The notes under the pieces: model-generated | Told to the model about the DNA's origin: nothing | Databases searched by the model: none | What the model saw: the letters and a program-made list of their open reading frames with translations, nothing else | Made by a program: the position numbers and the translations under genes | In this document: in pieces, positions 17,060-26,654 of the stretch | Layout: every line of letters begins with the position of its first letter | Position numbering within the stretch: position 1 is the first letter of the stretch | Source of the DNA: Mucilaginibacter arboris | Lineage (GTDB): Bacteria > Bacteroidota > Bacteroidia > Sphingobacteriales > Sphingobacteriaceae | Direction: 5' to 3' | Length of the DNA: 64,000 bases | Assembly: GCF_009754915.1 (NCBI RefSeq) | Contig: NZ_WPIK01000009.1 | Span: forward strand, 153,245-217,244

Positions 17060-17890
17060 ATGATAAAGATTTCTAATTTAACTTTTGGATACAGCAGGAA
17101 AAAAATTCTGTTTCAGGACTTAAACCTGCAAATGCAGGAAGGGCATATTTATGGTTTGCTGGGTAAAAATGGTGCAGGTAAATCTACTTTACTAAAAAAT
17201 ATTGCCGGTTTGGTTTTTCCGCAACAAGGCGTTTGTGAGGTAAACGGTTTCGATTCTTCCAAACGTTTGCCTGCATTTTTACAAGACCTTTTTTTTATTC
17301 CGGAAGAAGTTTACATGCCGGCGTTAACCGCTGCACAGTTTATTAAAAGTACAGGTCATTTTTATCCTGCTTTTGATGAAAAGCAGTTTAACCAAATGCT
17401 GGATGAGTTTGACGTGCCAGCGGACACTTTGCTAAACAAATTATCCTTCGGCCAGCAAAAAAAGGTGATCATTGCTTTTGGCCTCTCCACAAATACCTCG
17501 CTTTTAATTATGGACGAGCCGACCAACGGTTTGGATATTCCTTCTAAAAGCCAGTTTCGCAAAATCATTGCTTCTGCTTTAACAGAAAACCGTTGCATTA
17601 TTATTTCCACGCATCAGGTCCGGGATCTGGATAACCTGATCGATACGGTACTGGTAGTGCATCAACAAAAAATTATATTGAACAAAAGCCTCGACGAAAT
17701 TTCTGAAGAACTGAAATTCAGTACCGTAGCAACTGTCGGCAGCGATGTTTTATATGCAGAAGAAAGCGTTCGCGGAATGAATACCATCACCCAAAACACC
17801 AATGGCAGCTACAGCAAGGTGGATTTGGAGCTGCTTTTTAACGCCATCATCAATGATAAAAACACCATTACCGAAATTTTAAACAGATAA
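17060..17890 (+). CDS. ABC transporter ATP-binding protein (YtrB/CcmA-like)
   Basis: A 276-residue ATPase for an ABC exporter. Walker A is GLLGKNGAGKST, the signature is LSFGQQKK, Walker B is LLIMDEPTNGLD and the switch His lies in IISTHQ. The ATG at 17060 is chosen because it lies just downstream of the promoter and operator, and an upstream in-frame ATG would put the operator inside the gene. It is followed after 3 bases by its permease and then by a GntR regulator, the YtrA-type operon layout, in which such ABC systems respond to cell-envelope stress or antibiotics. The substrate is unknown. Confidence 0.92.
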   Translation: MIKISNLTFGYSRKKILFQDLNLQMQEGHIYGLLGKNGAGKSTLLKNIAGLVFPQQGVCEVNGFDSSKRLPAFLQDLFFIPEEVYMPALTAAQFIKSTGHFYPAFDEKQFNQMLDEFDVPADTLLNKLSFGQQKKVIIAFGLSTNTSLLIMDEPTNGLDIPSKSQFRKIIASALTENRCIIISTHQVRDLDNLIDTVLVVHQQKIILNKSLDEISEELKFSTVATVGSDVLYAEESVRGMNTITQNTNGSYSKVDLELLFNAIINDKNTITEILNR

Positions 17891-17893
17891 GCC

Positions 17894-18673
17894 ATGAACC
17901 AGACTTTTAATATCAACAGGTTTTCCATGCTTTTTAAAAAGCATACCCTCGAAAACTATAAAACGTATTTAATGTCGGTCGGAGTTTTAGCCGGCTTGTT
18001 GGTTTTGTTTATGGGCATTGCTTCTTACGCGAATGATGGATATTTATTATTAGGCTTTCAGGAAGCTTTTTTTGTTATTTTTTTGCTGTTGGCCGGCTGT
18101 ATTTTTACCAGTTTGGTTTTTGCTGATCTGGGCGATAAAAAGAAAGCCATACCGGCATTAACCTTACCTGCCTCGCACTTTGAAAAGTATTTGGTGAGCT
18201 GGCTGTATTCCTTCCTCATCTTCCAATTGCTGTATGTTGCCCTGTTTTATTTGATCGCGGCACTAATCATTAGTTTTGGCCATGATGTGCCAGGCCGCGA
18301 AAATGTGCTGTTAGACTTATTTGATAAAGACCGGATGGCTTATATGGCTTTTGTTCTTTATCCATTCATCCATTCTGTTATTTTATTCGGCGCTATTTAT
18401 TTCGAGAAGCTGCATTTCATCAAAACCGGCTTTGCTTTTTTTACAGGTATTTTCTTACTCGGCTTATTAAACAGGCCAATCATCTCTTCTATGATTGATG
18501 AAACGATTAGAGGCACTACGATTTTTAGTCCGCTTGATATTACAGATGGAAAAAATTACTGGACAATCTTTCCACCGGAAATCCAAAAGCAAACAATAGG
18601 CATCGTATTAGGAATAATTGTAGTGATATTATGGGTTAGCGCCTACTTCAGGCTTAAGGAAAAGGAGGTTTAA
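17894..18673 (+). CDS. ABC-2-type permease partner
   Basis: A 259-residue integral membrane protein with about six hydrophobic segments (residues 27-50, 60-80, 105-135, 150-170, 178-198 and 230-250). It sits directly between the ATPase and the GntR regulator and shares their transcript, so it is the membrane half of the exporter. Its sequence is poorly conserved, as is usual for these permeases. Confidence 0.82.
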   Translation: MNQTFNINRFSMLFKKHTLENYKTYLMSVGVLAGLLVLFMGIASYANDGYLLLGFQEAFFVIFLLLAGCIFTSLVFADLGDKKKAIPALTLPASHFEKYLVSWLYSFLIFQLLYVALFYLIAALIISFGHDVPGRENVLLDLFDKDRMAYMAFVLYPFIHSVILFGAIYFEKLHFIKTGFAFFTGIFLLGLLNRPIISSMIDETIRGTTIFSPLDITDGKNYWTIFPPEIQKQTIGIVLGIIVVILWVSAYFRLKEKEV

Positions 18674-18675
18674 CA

Positions 18676-19050
18676 ATGGATTTTAGAGATAACGAGCCTA
18701 TATACATGCAAATTGCAGCTTATGTAAGCGAAAATATAACCTTGGATAAATGGCAGGCCGAGCAGAAAATTCAATCAGTGAGAGATCTGGCAGTAGAGTT
18801 ACAGGTAAACCCAAATACGGTTGCGCGTACTTATGATTTCCTGCAAAACCAGGAAGTGATTTTTAACAAACGCGGGATCGGTTATTTTGTAAGCGCTGAT
18901 GCTAAAGACAAAGTAAAAAGTTACCGTAAAGAGCGTTTTCTGCAGCAGGAGTTACCGGAGTTTTTTAAGAACATCTTTCTGTTGGATATAAGTCTGGAAG
19001 AAATTGAAAAACGTTACGACGCATTTAAAACACAAAATTATCAGGCATAA
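18676..19050 (+). CDS. GntR-family regulator, YtrA subfamily
   Basis: A 124-residue regulator with an N-terminal winged helix (PIYMQIAAYVSENITLDKW, SVRDLAVELQVNPNTVARTYDFLQ) and only a short C-terminal helical tail, the hallmark of the YtrA subgroup. It starts two bases after the permease stop. It most likely represses its own operon through the inverted repeat at 17031-17056. Confidence 0.9.
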   Translation: MDFRDNEPIYMQIAAYVSENITLDKWQAEQKIQSVRDLAVELQVNPNTVARTYDFLQNQEVIFNKRGIGYFVSADAKDKVKSYRKERFLQQELPEFFKNIFLLDISLEEIEKRYDAFKTQNYQA

Positions 19051-19060
19051 AAACAGCATC

Positions 19061-19780
19061 ATGAAAACAAGCAGTAAGTTATTTATAACAGCAATATCAA
19101 TTATCATCATTTCGATGATTACTTATGACTTTGCCCTGCGCGCCGAATACAAAAAAGGCACTTATAAAAGCAGGCTGTATGGGTTTGAAAAAACAATAGC
19201 TTTTAATGGTTTCAACACAATTGATAACCGCGCTGCTAACCTTATTTCAATCCAGGTTGAGAAGGGCAATGAGCCAGGGGTATGGGTAAAAAGCGTCTGG
19301 AAAGACCGGTTCAGGATTTCGCGTAACGGAAACGCATTGGTTATTGAAGTAGCTAACAAGCAATCAACGCGTGTAAGCGCTTATGATAACAGCATTACTA
19401 TTGTTTGTCCTTCGCTGGACAAAGTAACTACAGCTCCTTATCTTGGTAAATCAGGCATGAACCTGCTTCATTCCAGAGGTACAACAACTGTAGTGGGTTT
19501 TACTTTAGATAGATTATCTTTAGAAATAAGTAAAGGTGTAGATTTATTTTTAAAAAGAAACAAGATTGCTGATTTACAGGCACGGGTAGGAGATGAGTTA
19601 TCTGATAATGCAAAACTGACTATTTCTTCAAACAACCAGATCAATAATGCGAAAATTACTGTACCAGGCAAAAATGGATTGGAAATAGAAAATTCTGTTA
19701 TTACTCAAAGAAATTTCACTATTGCTGATAGCGCCACAGTTACTTTTAGCGGAAAATTTTTGAAGCTGATTGGAAAATAA
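19061..19780 (+). CDS. GIN-domain (DUF2807-like) membrane-anchored protein
   Basis: A 239-residue protein with one N-terminal hydrophobic segment (LFITAISIIIISMITYDFAL) and a beta-rich remainder. The pattern FNGFNTIDNRAANLISIQVEKGNEPGVWV, then repeated short strands such as AKLTISSNNQINNAKITVPGKN and FTIADSATVTFSGKFLKLIGK, fits head GIN-domain adhesin-like proteins of Bacteroidota. The ATG at 19061 is preferred; an upstream in-frame start would overlap the GntR gene. It is probably the last gene of the ABC/GntR operon, 10 bases after it. Confidence 0.72.
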   Translation: MKTSSKLFITAISIIIISMITYDFALRAEYKKGTYKSRLYGFEKTIAFNGFNTIDNRAANLISIQVEKGNEPGVWVKSVWKDRFRISRNGNALVIEVANKQSTRVSAYDNSITIVCPSLDKVTTAPYLGKSGMNLLHSRGTTTVVGFTLDRLSLEISKGVDLFLKRNKIADLQARVGDELSDNAKLTISSNNQINNAKITVPGKNGLEIENSVITQRNFTIADSATVTFSGKFLKLIGK

Positions 19781-19820
19781 CTAACCCGATTTTATGGACC
19801 TGACTTCATTACAAATAATC

Positions 19821-20015
19821 ATGAAAAAAATAATATCTAATTTAAACCTTTACATACTTCTTTTAGCACCTGTTTTTTTAATTGCGCTTGTCGGAATCGT
19901 TTATCACAGCATAAATGTCAACTTGCCAGATGTACAAACAGAAATTACCGGATTATTTAATAAAAGAACAATTTTTCAGATTTTATGCGAGGTAGTAAAA
20001 GAACAGATCTGGTAA
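19821..20015 (+). CDS. Small single-helix membrane protein, doubtful
   Basis: A 64-residue frame (MKKIISNLNLYILLLAPVFLIALVGIVYH...) with one strong hydrophobic segment followed by a polar tail (NLPDVQTEITGLFNKRTIF). It follows the GIN-domain gene by 40 bases on the same strand. A longer start at 19794 is possible. Length and codon use are compatible with a gene, but no homologue is recognised. Confidence 0.4.
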   Translation: MKKIISNLNLYILLLAPVFLIALVGIVYHSINVNLPDVQTEITGLFNKRTIFQILCEVVKEQIW

Positions 20016-20021
20016 TTGCAG

Positions 20022-20103
20022 ATACTTCTTTTATCGGGTAAAAACTGTTAAACCTTTTATTTTTTAAACATTAACACTAATTTTTTACTGGTAAAAGAAG
20101 CAT
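20022..20103. repeat. Inverted pair of the dispersed motif
   Basis: ATACTTCTTTTA at 20022-20033 (then TCGGG and TAAAAACT) and TAAAAGAAGCAT at 20092-20103 (preceded by TTTTTTACTGG). The pair lies just upstream of the mobA-like gene. Confidence 0.85.
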
Positions 20104-20111
20104 ATAAAGAA

Positions 20112-20714
20112 ATGGATAGACCTTTAAAGGGATTAGTGCTGGCAGGAGGTAGGAGCACGCGGATGAGCGTAAGCAAAGCAGAAATGGTTTGGCATGGAAA
20201 AGAGCAGCAATATTATCTGGCAGACTTATTAAAGAGTTGTTGCGGAGATGTTTTTATTTCGTGTAGGAGAGAGCAGGTAAATCGAATTAATCCCGATTAT
20301 CAAACTATTCCCGACCAATATGTTAATGCCGGCCCTTTAGAAGCTATTTTAACTGCTTTTCAAAAATATCCCGCTACTGCCTGGATGGTAATAGCTTGCG
20401 ATTTACCATTGATGGATTTGCAGACCTTAAAATTTTTAAAGAAGGAAAGGGATGAATTGAAAATAGCAACAGTGTTTGAAAATCAGGAAGATGGGTTACC
20501 GGAACCTTTAATTGGAATCTGGGAGCCCGAAAGTTATGAATTGCTCAAAATGTATCAGCAAAAAGAGCATTTATCTTTAAGAAAAATACTGATTAAGCAT
20601 GGTGCAAAAATTATTAAAGCACCGGAAACCGATGCTTTAATGAACGCCAATACGCCCGAGGATGCAAAACGTATAGCTGAGGTTTTATCGGAAAAAGCTT
20701 CTTTTAACAGGTAA
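20112..20714 (+). CDS. MobA-like nucleotidyltransferase (molybdenum cofactor guanylyltransferase family)
   Basis: A 200-residue NTP transferase. The nucleotide loop is LVLAGGRSTRMSVSKAEM, where the usual MGxDKA is changed to MSVSKA. The metal-binding region is VIACDLPLMDL, and YVNAGPLEAILTA and NANTPEDAKR are the other family motifs. MobA attaches GMP to molybdopterin; related proteins use CTP for other substrates, so the symbol is withheld. Its last codons (ASFNR, stop) are supplied by a dispersed-motif copy, and the stop codon lies inside a 19-bp hairpin stem. Confidence 0.8.
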   Translation: MDRPLKGLVLAGGRSTRMSVSKAEMVWHGKEQQYYLADLLKSCCGDVFISCRREQVNRINPDYQTIPDQYVNAGPLEAILTAFQKYPATAWMVIACDLPLMDLQTLKFLKKERDELKIATVFENQEDGLPEPLIGIWEPESYELLKMYQQKEHLSLRKILIKHGAKIIKAPETDALMNANTPEDAKRIAEVLSEKASFNR

Positions 20715-20736
20715 ATTTTTACCTGTTAAAAGAAGC
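20697..20736. terminator. Motif-based hairpin between mobA-like gene and fcl; likely two-way terminator
   Basis: Arms of 19 bases (20697-20715 and 20718-20736) pair perfectly; each reads GCTTCTTTTAACAGGTAAA or its complement. The mobA-like stop codon is in the left arm, and the convergent fcl gene ends 13 bases to the right. Confidence 0.82.
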
Positions 20737-20748
20737 ATCAGGATTTAA

Positions 20749-21693
20749 TTATCGTACAGCTACGTTTTCGGCTTTATCAAGAAAATCCTGATAAGCAAGC
20801 TTAATTCCTTCCTCTAATTCAATTTTGTGTTTCCAGCCTTTAGCATGCAGCTTGGTTACATCCATTAATTTGCGTGGCGTACCGTCAGGTTTGGTAAAAT
20901 CAAAAGTAATTTCACCTTCAAATCCAACGATCCTTTTAATGAGATAAGCTAATTCTTTAATGGTTAGATCGGTTCCCACACCAACGTTTATCGGATCTGG
21001 TTCACTGTAATTTTCCATCAAAAAGAAACATGCTTCTGCAAGGTCATCTGCAAATAAAAATTCTCTTTTTGGCCTGCCCGAACCCCAGATCACCACTTCG
21101 TTTTTACCTTCAACCTTTGCCTCATGAAAGCGGCGGATCATTGCCGGCAAAACATGAGAATTCTGCGGGTGGTAATTATCGTTATATCCATACAAATTAG
21201 TTGGCATAACCGATATAAAGTCGCAGCCGTACTGTGCACGGTAAGCATCGCACATTTTTATGCCCGCAATCTTTGCAATAGCATAAGGTTCGTTGGTTTC
21301 TTCCAAAGGGCCGGTTAAAAGATAATCTTCTTTTAAAGGCTGGGGCGCCATCTTCGGATAGATACAGCTCGACCCTAAAAACATCAGTTTTTTTACCTTG
21401 TTAAGGTAAGACTGGTAAATAACATTGTTTTGGATGGAAAGATTTTCATAAATAAAATCTGCCCGGTAAACATTGTTCGCAATGATCCCGCCAACTTTTG
21501 CCGCTGCTAAAAATACATAATCAGGTTTTTCTGCGGAGAAAAACTCAGCAACCGCCTGTTGGTTTCGCAGATCAAGTTCTTTTGAAGAACGGGTAATGAT
21601 ATTTTCGTAACCTTCTGCAACAAGTTTTCTAACAATAGCCGAACCAACCATTCCATTGTGTCCGGCTACATATATTTTGGCATTTTTTTCCAA
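20749..21693 (-). CDS. fcl: GDP-L-fucose synthase
   Basis: A 314-residue NADPH-dependent epimerase/reductase that turns GDP-4-keto-6-deoxymannose into GDP-L-fucose in the cytoplasm. The N-terminal nucleotide fold shows [12 protein letters not shown]; the catalytic Ser-Tyr-Lys set is seen in LGSSCIYPK and [24 protein letters not shown] is specific for this enzyme. It follows gmd after 34 bases and is the last gene of the polysaccharide locus, so it supplies fucose for the fucosyltransferases upstream. Confidence 0.96.
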   Translation of the reverse strand: MEKNAKIYVAGHNGMVGSAIVRKLVAEGYENIITRSSKELDLRNQQAVAEFFSAEKPDYVFLAAAKVGGIIANNVYRADFIYENLSIQNNVIYQSYLNKVKKLMFLGSSCIYPKMAPQPLKEDYLLTGPLEETNEPYAIAKIAGIKMCDAYRAQYGCDFISVMPTNLYGYNDNYHPQNSHVLPAMIRRFHEAKVEGKNEVVIWGSGRPKREFLFADDLAEACFFLMENYSEPDPINVGVGTDLTIKELAYLIKRIVGFEGEITFDFTKPDGTPRKLMDVTKLHAKGWKHKIELEEGIKLAYQDFLDKAENVAVR

Positions 21694-21727
21694 TATTTTG
21701 ATGTTTAATTAAAAAAACGAAGCGTTT

Positions 21728-22843
21728 TTATTCGTATTGGTTCTTGATGGCGTAACCTAATTCTTTTAAAGCTTTTTCTTTAGTAAAGAGTTTTAAGTCA
21801 GATTGCATCATATCCTCAACCAGCATTGGTAAATCATATTTAATTTTCCAGCCCAGCTTTGTAATTGCTTTTGTTGGGTCGCCAATTAATAATTCAACCT
21901 CGGTAGGGCGGAAATAGGCCGGATCTACCGCTACTACTTCTTTTCCTATTTCTACCTGATATTCTGGATTGCTGCAGGAAACAACGTATCCTTTTTCATT
22001 AACACCTTCACCTTTAAACTCAACCTCAATTCCGGCTTCTTTAAAAGCCATTTTTACAAAGTCGCGTACAGGTGTGGTTATCCCGGTTGCAATAACATAA
22101 TCTTCCGGTTTTTCCTGTTGTAATATCAGCCACATGGCTTCAACGTAATCTTTTGCATGTCCCCAATCGCGGCGTGCATCTAAATTACCTAAGTATAATT
22201 TTTTCTGCAAACCTAAAGCAATCTTGGCAGCACCGCGGGTAATTTTACGGGTTACAAAAGTTTCGCCGCGTAACGGGCTTTCATGGTTAAATAATATGCC
22301 GTTACAAGCATACATGTCATAAGCTTCGCGGTAATTTACGGTGATCCAATAGCCATATAATTTAGCTACAGCGTAAGGCGAACGCGGATAAAAAGGTGTA
22401 GTTTCTGATTGAGGTACAGCTTGCACTAAACCGTAAAGTTCTGATGTGGAAGCCTGATATACTTTAGTTTTTTTGGTTAAACCTAATAAACGAACGGCTT
22501 CTAAAATTCTCAAGGTACCGATACCATCGGCGTTAGCGGTGTATTCAGGCGTGTCAAAACTCACTTTAACATGAGACATTGCCCCTAAATTGTAAATTTC
22601 ATCCGGTTGTATTTGTTGAATAATACGGATGAGATTGGTTGAATCAGACAAATCACCATAATGCATAAAAAAACTAACATTATCTTCATGCGGGTCTTGA
22701 TACAAGTGGTCTATACGGTCTGTATTAAAAGAAGAACTTCTGCGTTTAATGCCATGTACTTCGTAATCTTTAGATAGTAATAACTCTGCAAGATAGGCGC
22801 CGTCCTGACCGGTGATCCCTGTAACCAAGGCTTTCTTTTTCAT
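21728..22843 (-). CDS. gmd: GDP-mannose 4,6-dehydratase
   Basis: A 371-residue short-chain dehydrogenase-fold enzyme, the usual length for Gmd. It converts GDP-D-mannose to GDP-4-keto-6-deoxymannose. Motifs include [15 protein letters not shown] (NADP-binding), STSELYG and the [15 protein letters not shown] active-site region, plus [17 protein letters not shown], which is diagnostic. It forms a two-step pathway with fcl. The 167-base gap upstream from the WcaJ-like gene could hold an internal promoter. Confidence 0.97.
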   Translation of the reverse strand: MKKKALVTGITGQDGAYLAELLLSKDYEVHGIKRRSSSFNTDRIDHLYQDPHEDNVSFFMHYGDLSDSTNLIRIIQQIQPDEIYNLGAMSHVKVSFDTPEYTANADGIGTLRILEAVRLLGLTKKTKVYQASTSELYGLVQAVPQSETTPFYPRSPYAVAKLYGYWITVNYREAYDMYACNGILFNHESPLRGETFVTRKITRGAAKIALGLQKKLYLGNLDARRDWGHAKDYVEAMWLILQQEKPEDYVIATGITTPVRDFVKMAFKEAGIEVEFKGEGVNEKGYVVSCSNPEYQVEIGKEVVAVDPAYFRPTEVELLIGDPTKAITKLGWKIKYDLPMLVEDMMQSDLKLFTKEKALKELGYAIKNQYE

Positions 22844-23010
22844 ATATTTTTGTTTTAATTAAGAAAAATCTGTTTAATATTTTACGAATTTTATCAAAGT
22901 AAGTTATATAGTTAATTTTAGTAACCACATTTCCATAATATTTTAAAAACATAAAGTAATTTAACTCTTGCCCCAAATAAAAGTATAAATTAATTGGGGG
23001 AAAAGAGAAA

Positions 23011-24408
23011 CTAATAGGCATTTTCTTCGCCTTTTGCTGTATTGATTATGGTCAGAAATATAATTTTTATATCTAACATTAACGACCAGTTTTCTATATA
23101 CCAAATATCGTGTTCTACGCGTTTCACCATTTGTTTTGGGTCCCTTGTTTCGCCACGGTAACCATTTACTTGTGCCCAGCCTGTAATTCCAGGTTTTAAC
23201 AATTGCCTGACCATATATTGGTGCACAATTGCTTTGTATTCTTCTGTATGTTTAATCATGTGCGGCCTTGGGCCAATAATACTCATGTTTCCAATAAATA
23301 CATTAAAAAACTGTGGTAATTCATCTATACTGGTTTTACGCATGAAAGCACCAATTTTTGTAACCCTCGAATCCCCTTTTGTTGCTTGTACATGCTCCAG
23401 GTCTTCATTTATCGTCATGCTCCTGAATTTGTAACACCAAAATGGTTTATTGCCCTTGCCAGAACGTAGCTGCATAAAAAACACCGGGCCTTTTGATTGA
23501 AACTTAATGATCACAGCAAGTATAGGTATCAGCCAGGAAAGCAGAAATATAATAACACCAAGGCTGAAAAGAATATCAAACGCACGTTTTACAATGCGAT
23601 ATGTTATATGTTCTAATGGTTCTGACCGCGTACTTAAAACTGGTATTTCATCAAAATAGGTATCAATGGCATAATCAGAATTAATTGTTTTGGTAACATC
23701 TGGAATAAACTTAAACCGCACACAATTTTGTTCGGCTACTTCAAGCAAGATATTTAAATTGTTATAATCTTCTGGAAAAAGGGTTGAATAAACTTCTGCT
23801 ACTTCATTTTCTGCCGCATATTCCATTAAACTTTCTATCGGCCGTATTACTTCCTGGTTTGATTTATCGATATAGCTTTTTGTTGTATGGTCAAAGAAAC
23901 CGGCAAAACTATACGACATCTGGTTCTTCAAAAAGTAATCTGCAAGCCTTTTAGCTGTTTCATTATAACCAATTATAGCAATTTTCTTTTTATACCTAAC
24001 CCGTTTTATGTGGTATTGTTCAAAGGCCGTTATGACAAACCTGCTGATAATGAATGCACAGATTTCAAAAACAAAAATGTAGATCAGGAAACTTTTTGAA
24101 TAAGAAGCATAATTTGTTAATAAAATAACAACATTAAATGTAAGTGCATGCAATACAATTGCCCTCCAGCTTTTCTGAAAGATAAATTCCGTTCGTTGTG
24201 CTGTTTCACGATGATAAAGCTGCATAAAGAAAGCAGAAGCAATCCAGGTAGCATTAAAAATCAGCAGGTCTAAATTGTAATGAGAAGATTGAATGAGTGA
24301 ATTATTCTGACTGTCCCAAAAATAGGCAATCATGAAAGAACAGTTTATTGCAATTAAATCGCCCAGAAAGAGTAAAACAATTAAAAAAAATATGTAACGG
24401 TTTTCCAT
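23011..24408 (-). CDS. Undecaprenyl-phosphate sugar phosphotransferase (WcaJ-like)
   Basis: A 465-residue membrane enzyme that starts repeat-unit synthesis by moving a sugar-1-phosphate onto undecaprenyl phosphate. It has four N-terminal transmembrane helices, a CoA_binding_3-type Rossmann domain (KKIAIIGYNETAKRLADYF), another helix near residue 285 and a C-terminal bacterial sugar transferase domain (KRAFDILFSLG, YKFRSMTINED, TSIDELPQFFNVFIGNMSIIGPRPHM, KPGITGWAQVNGYRGET). It is the only initiating transferase of this type in the window. Confidence 0.94.
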   Translation of the reverse strand: MENRYIFFLIVLLFLGDLIAINCSFMIAYFWDSQNNSLIQSSHYNLDLLIFNATWIASAFFMQLYHRETAQRTEFIFQKSWRAIVLHALTFNVVILLTNYASYSKSFLIYIFVFEICAFIISRFVITAFEQYHIKRVRYKKKIAIIGYNETAKRLADYFLKNQMSYSFAGFFDHTTKSYIDKSNQEVIRPIESLMEYAAENEVAEVYSTLFPEDYNNLNILLEVAEQNCVRFKFIPDVTKTINSDYAIDTYFDEIPVLSTRSEPLEHITYRIVKRAFDILFSLGVIIFLLSWLIPILAVIIKFQSKGPVFFMQLRSGKGNKPFWCYKFRSMTINEDLEHVQATKGDSRVTKIGAFMRKTSIDELPQFFNVFIGNMSIIGPRPHMIKHTEEYKAIVHQYMVRQLLKPGITGWAQVNGYRGETRDPKQMVKRVEHDIWYIENWSLMLDIKIIFLTIINTAKGEENAY

Positions 24409-24545
24409 ATTTGGGTAATAACCTTATTTAAATAAGATTTTTGAAATGATAAATATATAATAAAAGTTTAACATTGTATAAGAACGAGTTATAACTGCAG
24501 GCGGTTTGTATTAAATCGATTAATTATTAAATAATATTTACCGGA

Positions 24546-24557
24546 TAAAAGAAGCAT
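24546..24557 (+). repeat. Single dispersed-motif copy
   Basis: TAAAAGAAGCAT preceded by ATATTTACCGGA. It lies in the 180-base gap between the WcaI-like and WcaJ-like genes. Confidence 0.8.
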
Positions 24558-24588
24558 CCTGATATAATAGATTTTAACGCACAAAATG

Positions 24589-25845
24589 TTATGCCTTTGC
24601 CATATCTTCAGCATAACTTTTTAAAATTTCATTAATAGAAAGAAACTTTTTTGCATAAGCGCGCGCATTATTGTTAAAGTTTCCGTTAACTTGTGTAAGG
24701 GCTAATTTTATGGCATCGGTTAAAGCAGCCTGGTTTTCGGGCTCTGCAAGAATTCCTATTTGATTTGTGTTGACTACTTTATATAAACTTGATCGGGCAG
24801 GAGCGGTTATAACAGCAAGCCCACCAACAGAAAGAATAGCAGTAAGCTTAGATGGCATTACCAAATCACTCGCATTGGCTTTTTGTATAACCAAGTGTAC
24901 ATCGGCCATATTTAAAAATGCGTTAAGTTTTTCGAGCGGCTGTAAAGGCAAAAAGAATACATTTTGTGTTTGCAAAGAAGCTTTTAAATCCTCCAGTTTC
25001 TTTTTGTAAGGGCCAGAACCGCATATAATAAATTTTAAGTTTGCAATGTTTTCTAATAATTTGGCTGTATGCAGGATAGCTTCCAGTCCTTGTTTTTCGC
25101 CAATGGCACCAGAATATAAAATGATATGGTCTTTTGCTTCAAATCCGAATGCTTCTTTTAGCACATCTATTTCTGGCATAGGATAAAACAGAGAAGTATC
25201 AACCCAATTAGGGAAAAACGTTACTTTCTGGTTACCAGATTTTTGTTTTAACCTCTCGATCATACCTTCAGAAATACTGCTGATCATATCTGCTTGTTTC
25301 AAAATAAACTTCTCAATACTAAAAAGCATGTTTATTAAAGTCCGAGATCTAATCATCTTTAATTCTGCAGCAGCATCTATTTGTAAATCCTGTACATGAT
25401 AAAAGAATTTTGCACCTTTAATTTTTTTATAAATGATGCCATATATCCCGGTTAAAAAAGGAGGGGAGACGGTAATTACATAATCGAATTTCTTTTTAAA
25501 CAATAATATAAAAACCATTACTGTGGCAGAAAGGCAAAAAGAAATATCGGATATAATACGGGCGAACCCGGAAGGATTTTTAGGTACGTAATGCGGACAA
25601 CGGTAAACTTTTATAGGATTATCAGTTAAGGTATTGTTGTTTTTATACTCTTTACTAAACCAGTAGGATTTTTTATAGTAAGGCGGCTTAATATTCCAGT
25701 CTGGATAATAAGGATAAGTAGTAATAACTGTACAGGTATTACCCTGTTCGGCTAACCAATCCATCATTTCACCATTATATTTTCCTATTCCGGTAAGCTC
25801 GGGATAAAAATTCCCTCCGATTAATAAAATTCTCTTCTGCGCCAT
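24589..25845 (-). CDS. WcaI-like glycosyltransferase (GT4)
   Basis: A 418-residue GT-B glycosyltransferase. The N-terminal GGNFYPELTGIGKYNGEMMDWLAEQG and TTYPYYPDWNIKPPYY are characteristic of the WcaI family of colanic acid synthesis. The C-terminal nucleotide domain shows LYSGAIGEKQGLEAILHTAKLL and a late VMPSKLTAILSVGGLAV region in place of the classical EX7E. It starts 13 bases after the WcaF-like gene, the same order as in colanic acid loci. A motif copy (25151-25162) is translated within KEAFGF. Confidence 0.88.
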   Translation of the reverse strand: MAQKRILLIGGNFYPELTGIGKYNGEMMDWLAEQGNTCTVITTYPYYPDWNIKPPYYKKSYWFSKEYKNNNTLTDNPIKVYRCPHYVPKNPSGFARIISDISFCLSATVMVFILLFKKKFDYVITVSPPFLTGIYGIIYKKIKGAKFFYHVQDLQIDAAAELKMIRSRTLINMLFSIEKFILKQADMISSISEGMIERLKQKSGNQKVTFFPNWVDTSLFYPMPEIDVLKEAFGFEAKDHIILYSGAIGEKQGLEAILHTAKLLENIANLKFIICGSGPYKKKLEDLKASLQTQNVFFLPLQPLEKLNAFLNMADVHLVIQKANASDLVMPSKLTAILSVGGLAVITAPARSSLYKVVNTNQIGILAEPENQAALTDAIKLALTQVNGNFNNNARAYAKKFLSINEILKSYAEDMAKA

Positions 25846-25858
25846 TAAAAACTATAGA

Positions 25859-26407
25859 TTAACCCACAAACCTTCGTTCGCGAACGTTAACTGCCGGATT
25901 GCCTGAATAAATAGTCCATTGTTTTAACTCTTTAGTTGCTACAGAGTTAACGGTTAATATGGAATGTGATTTACAAACCACTCCAGGACATACTACTGAT
26001 TTTGCACCAATCCACACGCCATCTTCTAAAATAATTTTTCCTAACCTGTAAGGAAAATCAGTCAAAGTATAATCATGGTTACCTGTTAACAGCATTGCTC
26101 CCTGCGATAGGCATACGTTATTTCCTATAGAAACGTTTTCTAAATTATCAATCCAAACTGATTCTCCTATCCAGCAATGCGCTCCGATAGCTAATTTCCA
26201 TGGGTTTTTGATCCTGATTTTTGTTTTGATGATTAAGCCCTTGCCAATTTTCGCGCCAAATAATCGAAGCAAGGCCCGCTTTACCGAATAAGGCCAGGGC
26301 AAAGCACTATCGAAAATAAAATAGTTAACAAAGTGCCATACCATAACTTTCCATTTAGGCCCTGCAGCATAATTGCCAACGGTAAATTTTGATAAATCTG
26401 TTTGCAT
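25859..26407 (-). CDS. WcaF-like acetyltransferase
   Basis: A 182-residue left-handed beta-helix acyltransferase. The opening GPKWKVMVWHFVNYFIFDSALPWPYSVKRALLR and the hexapeptide region with LLTGNHDYT (catalytic His) and WIGAKSVVCPGV closely follow WcaF of colanic acid synthesis. It probably O-acetylates a sugar of the repeat unit, using acetyl-CoA. It precedes the WcaI-like gene in the transcript. Confidence 0.88.
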   Translation of the reverse strand: MQTDLSKFTVGNYAAGPKWKVMVWHFVNYFIFDSALPWPYSVKRALLRLFGAKIGKGLIIKTKIRIKNPWKLAIGAHCWIGESVWIDNLENVSIGNNVCLSQGAMLLTGNHDYTLTDFPYRLGKIILEDGVWIGAKSVVCPGVVCKSHSILTVNSVATKELKQWTIYSGNPAVNVRERRFVG

Positions 26408-26419
26408 TAAAAAATTGTA

Positions 26420-26431
26420 ATACTTCTTTTA
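26420..26431 (-). repeat. Single variant dispersed-motif copy
   Basis: ATACTTCTTTTA just upstream of the WcaF-like start, with an A/T-rich region about 12 bases further on. Confidence 0.55.
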
Positions 26432-26514
26432 CCGATACTTTTTAAAAAATAAATTGCTAAAGTAGGTTAAATTTACAATGGAACGGTTATAATCCTATAT
26501 TATTAGTATGATAA

Positions 26515-26556
26515 TAAAAAAAGCTTATTCCTGCGTAAAATAGCAATTATAAGCTT
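26515..26556 (-). terminator. Probable terminator after the GT4 gene ending at 26655
   Basis: On the minus strand AAGCTTA and TAAGCTT pair around a 22-base interior and are followed by a T run. It lies 100 bases after the stop. Confidence 0.5.
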
Positions 26557-26654
26557 GTGTTTTTAGTAATATGTTTGGTAAAAAGGTTATTTAAAAATCA
26601 TGTTGTCTAATAATTGAATGATCGTTACGGTAATAATCTGTTGTAAAAATAAGC

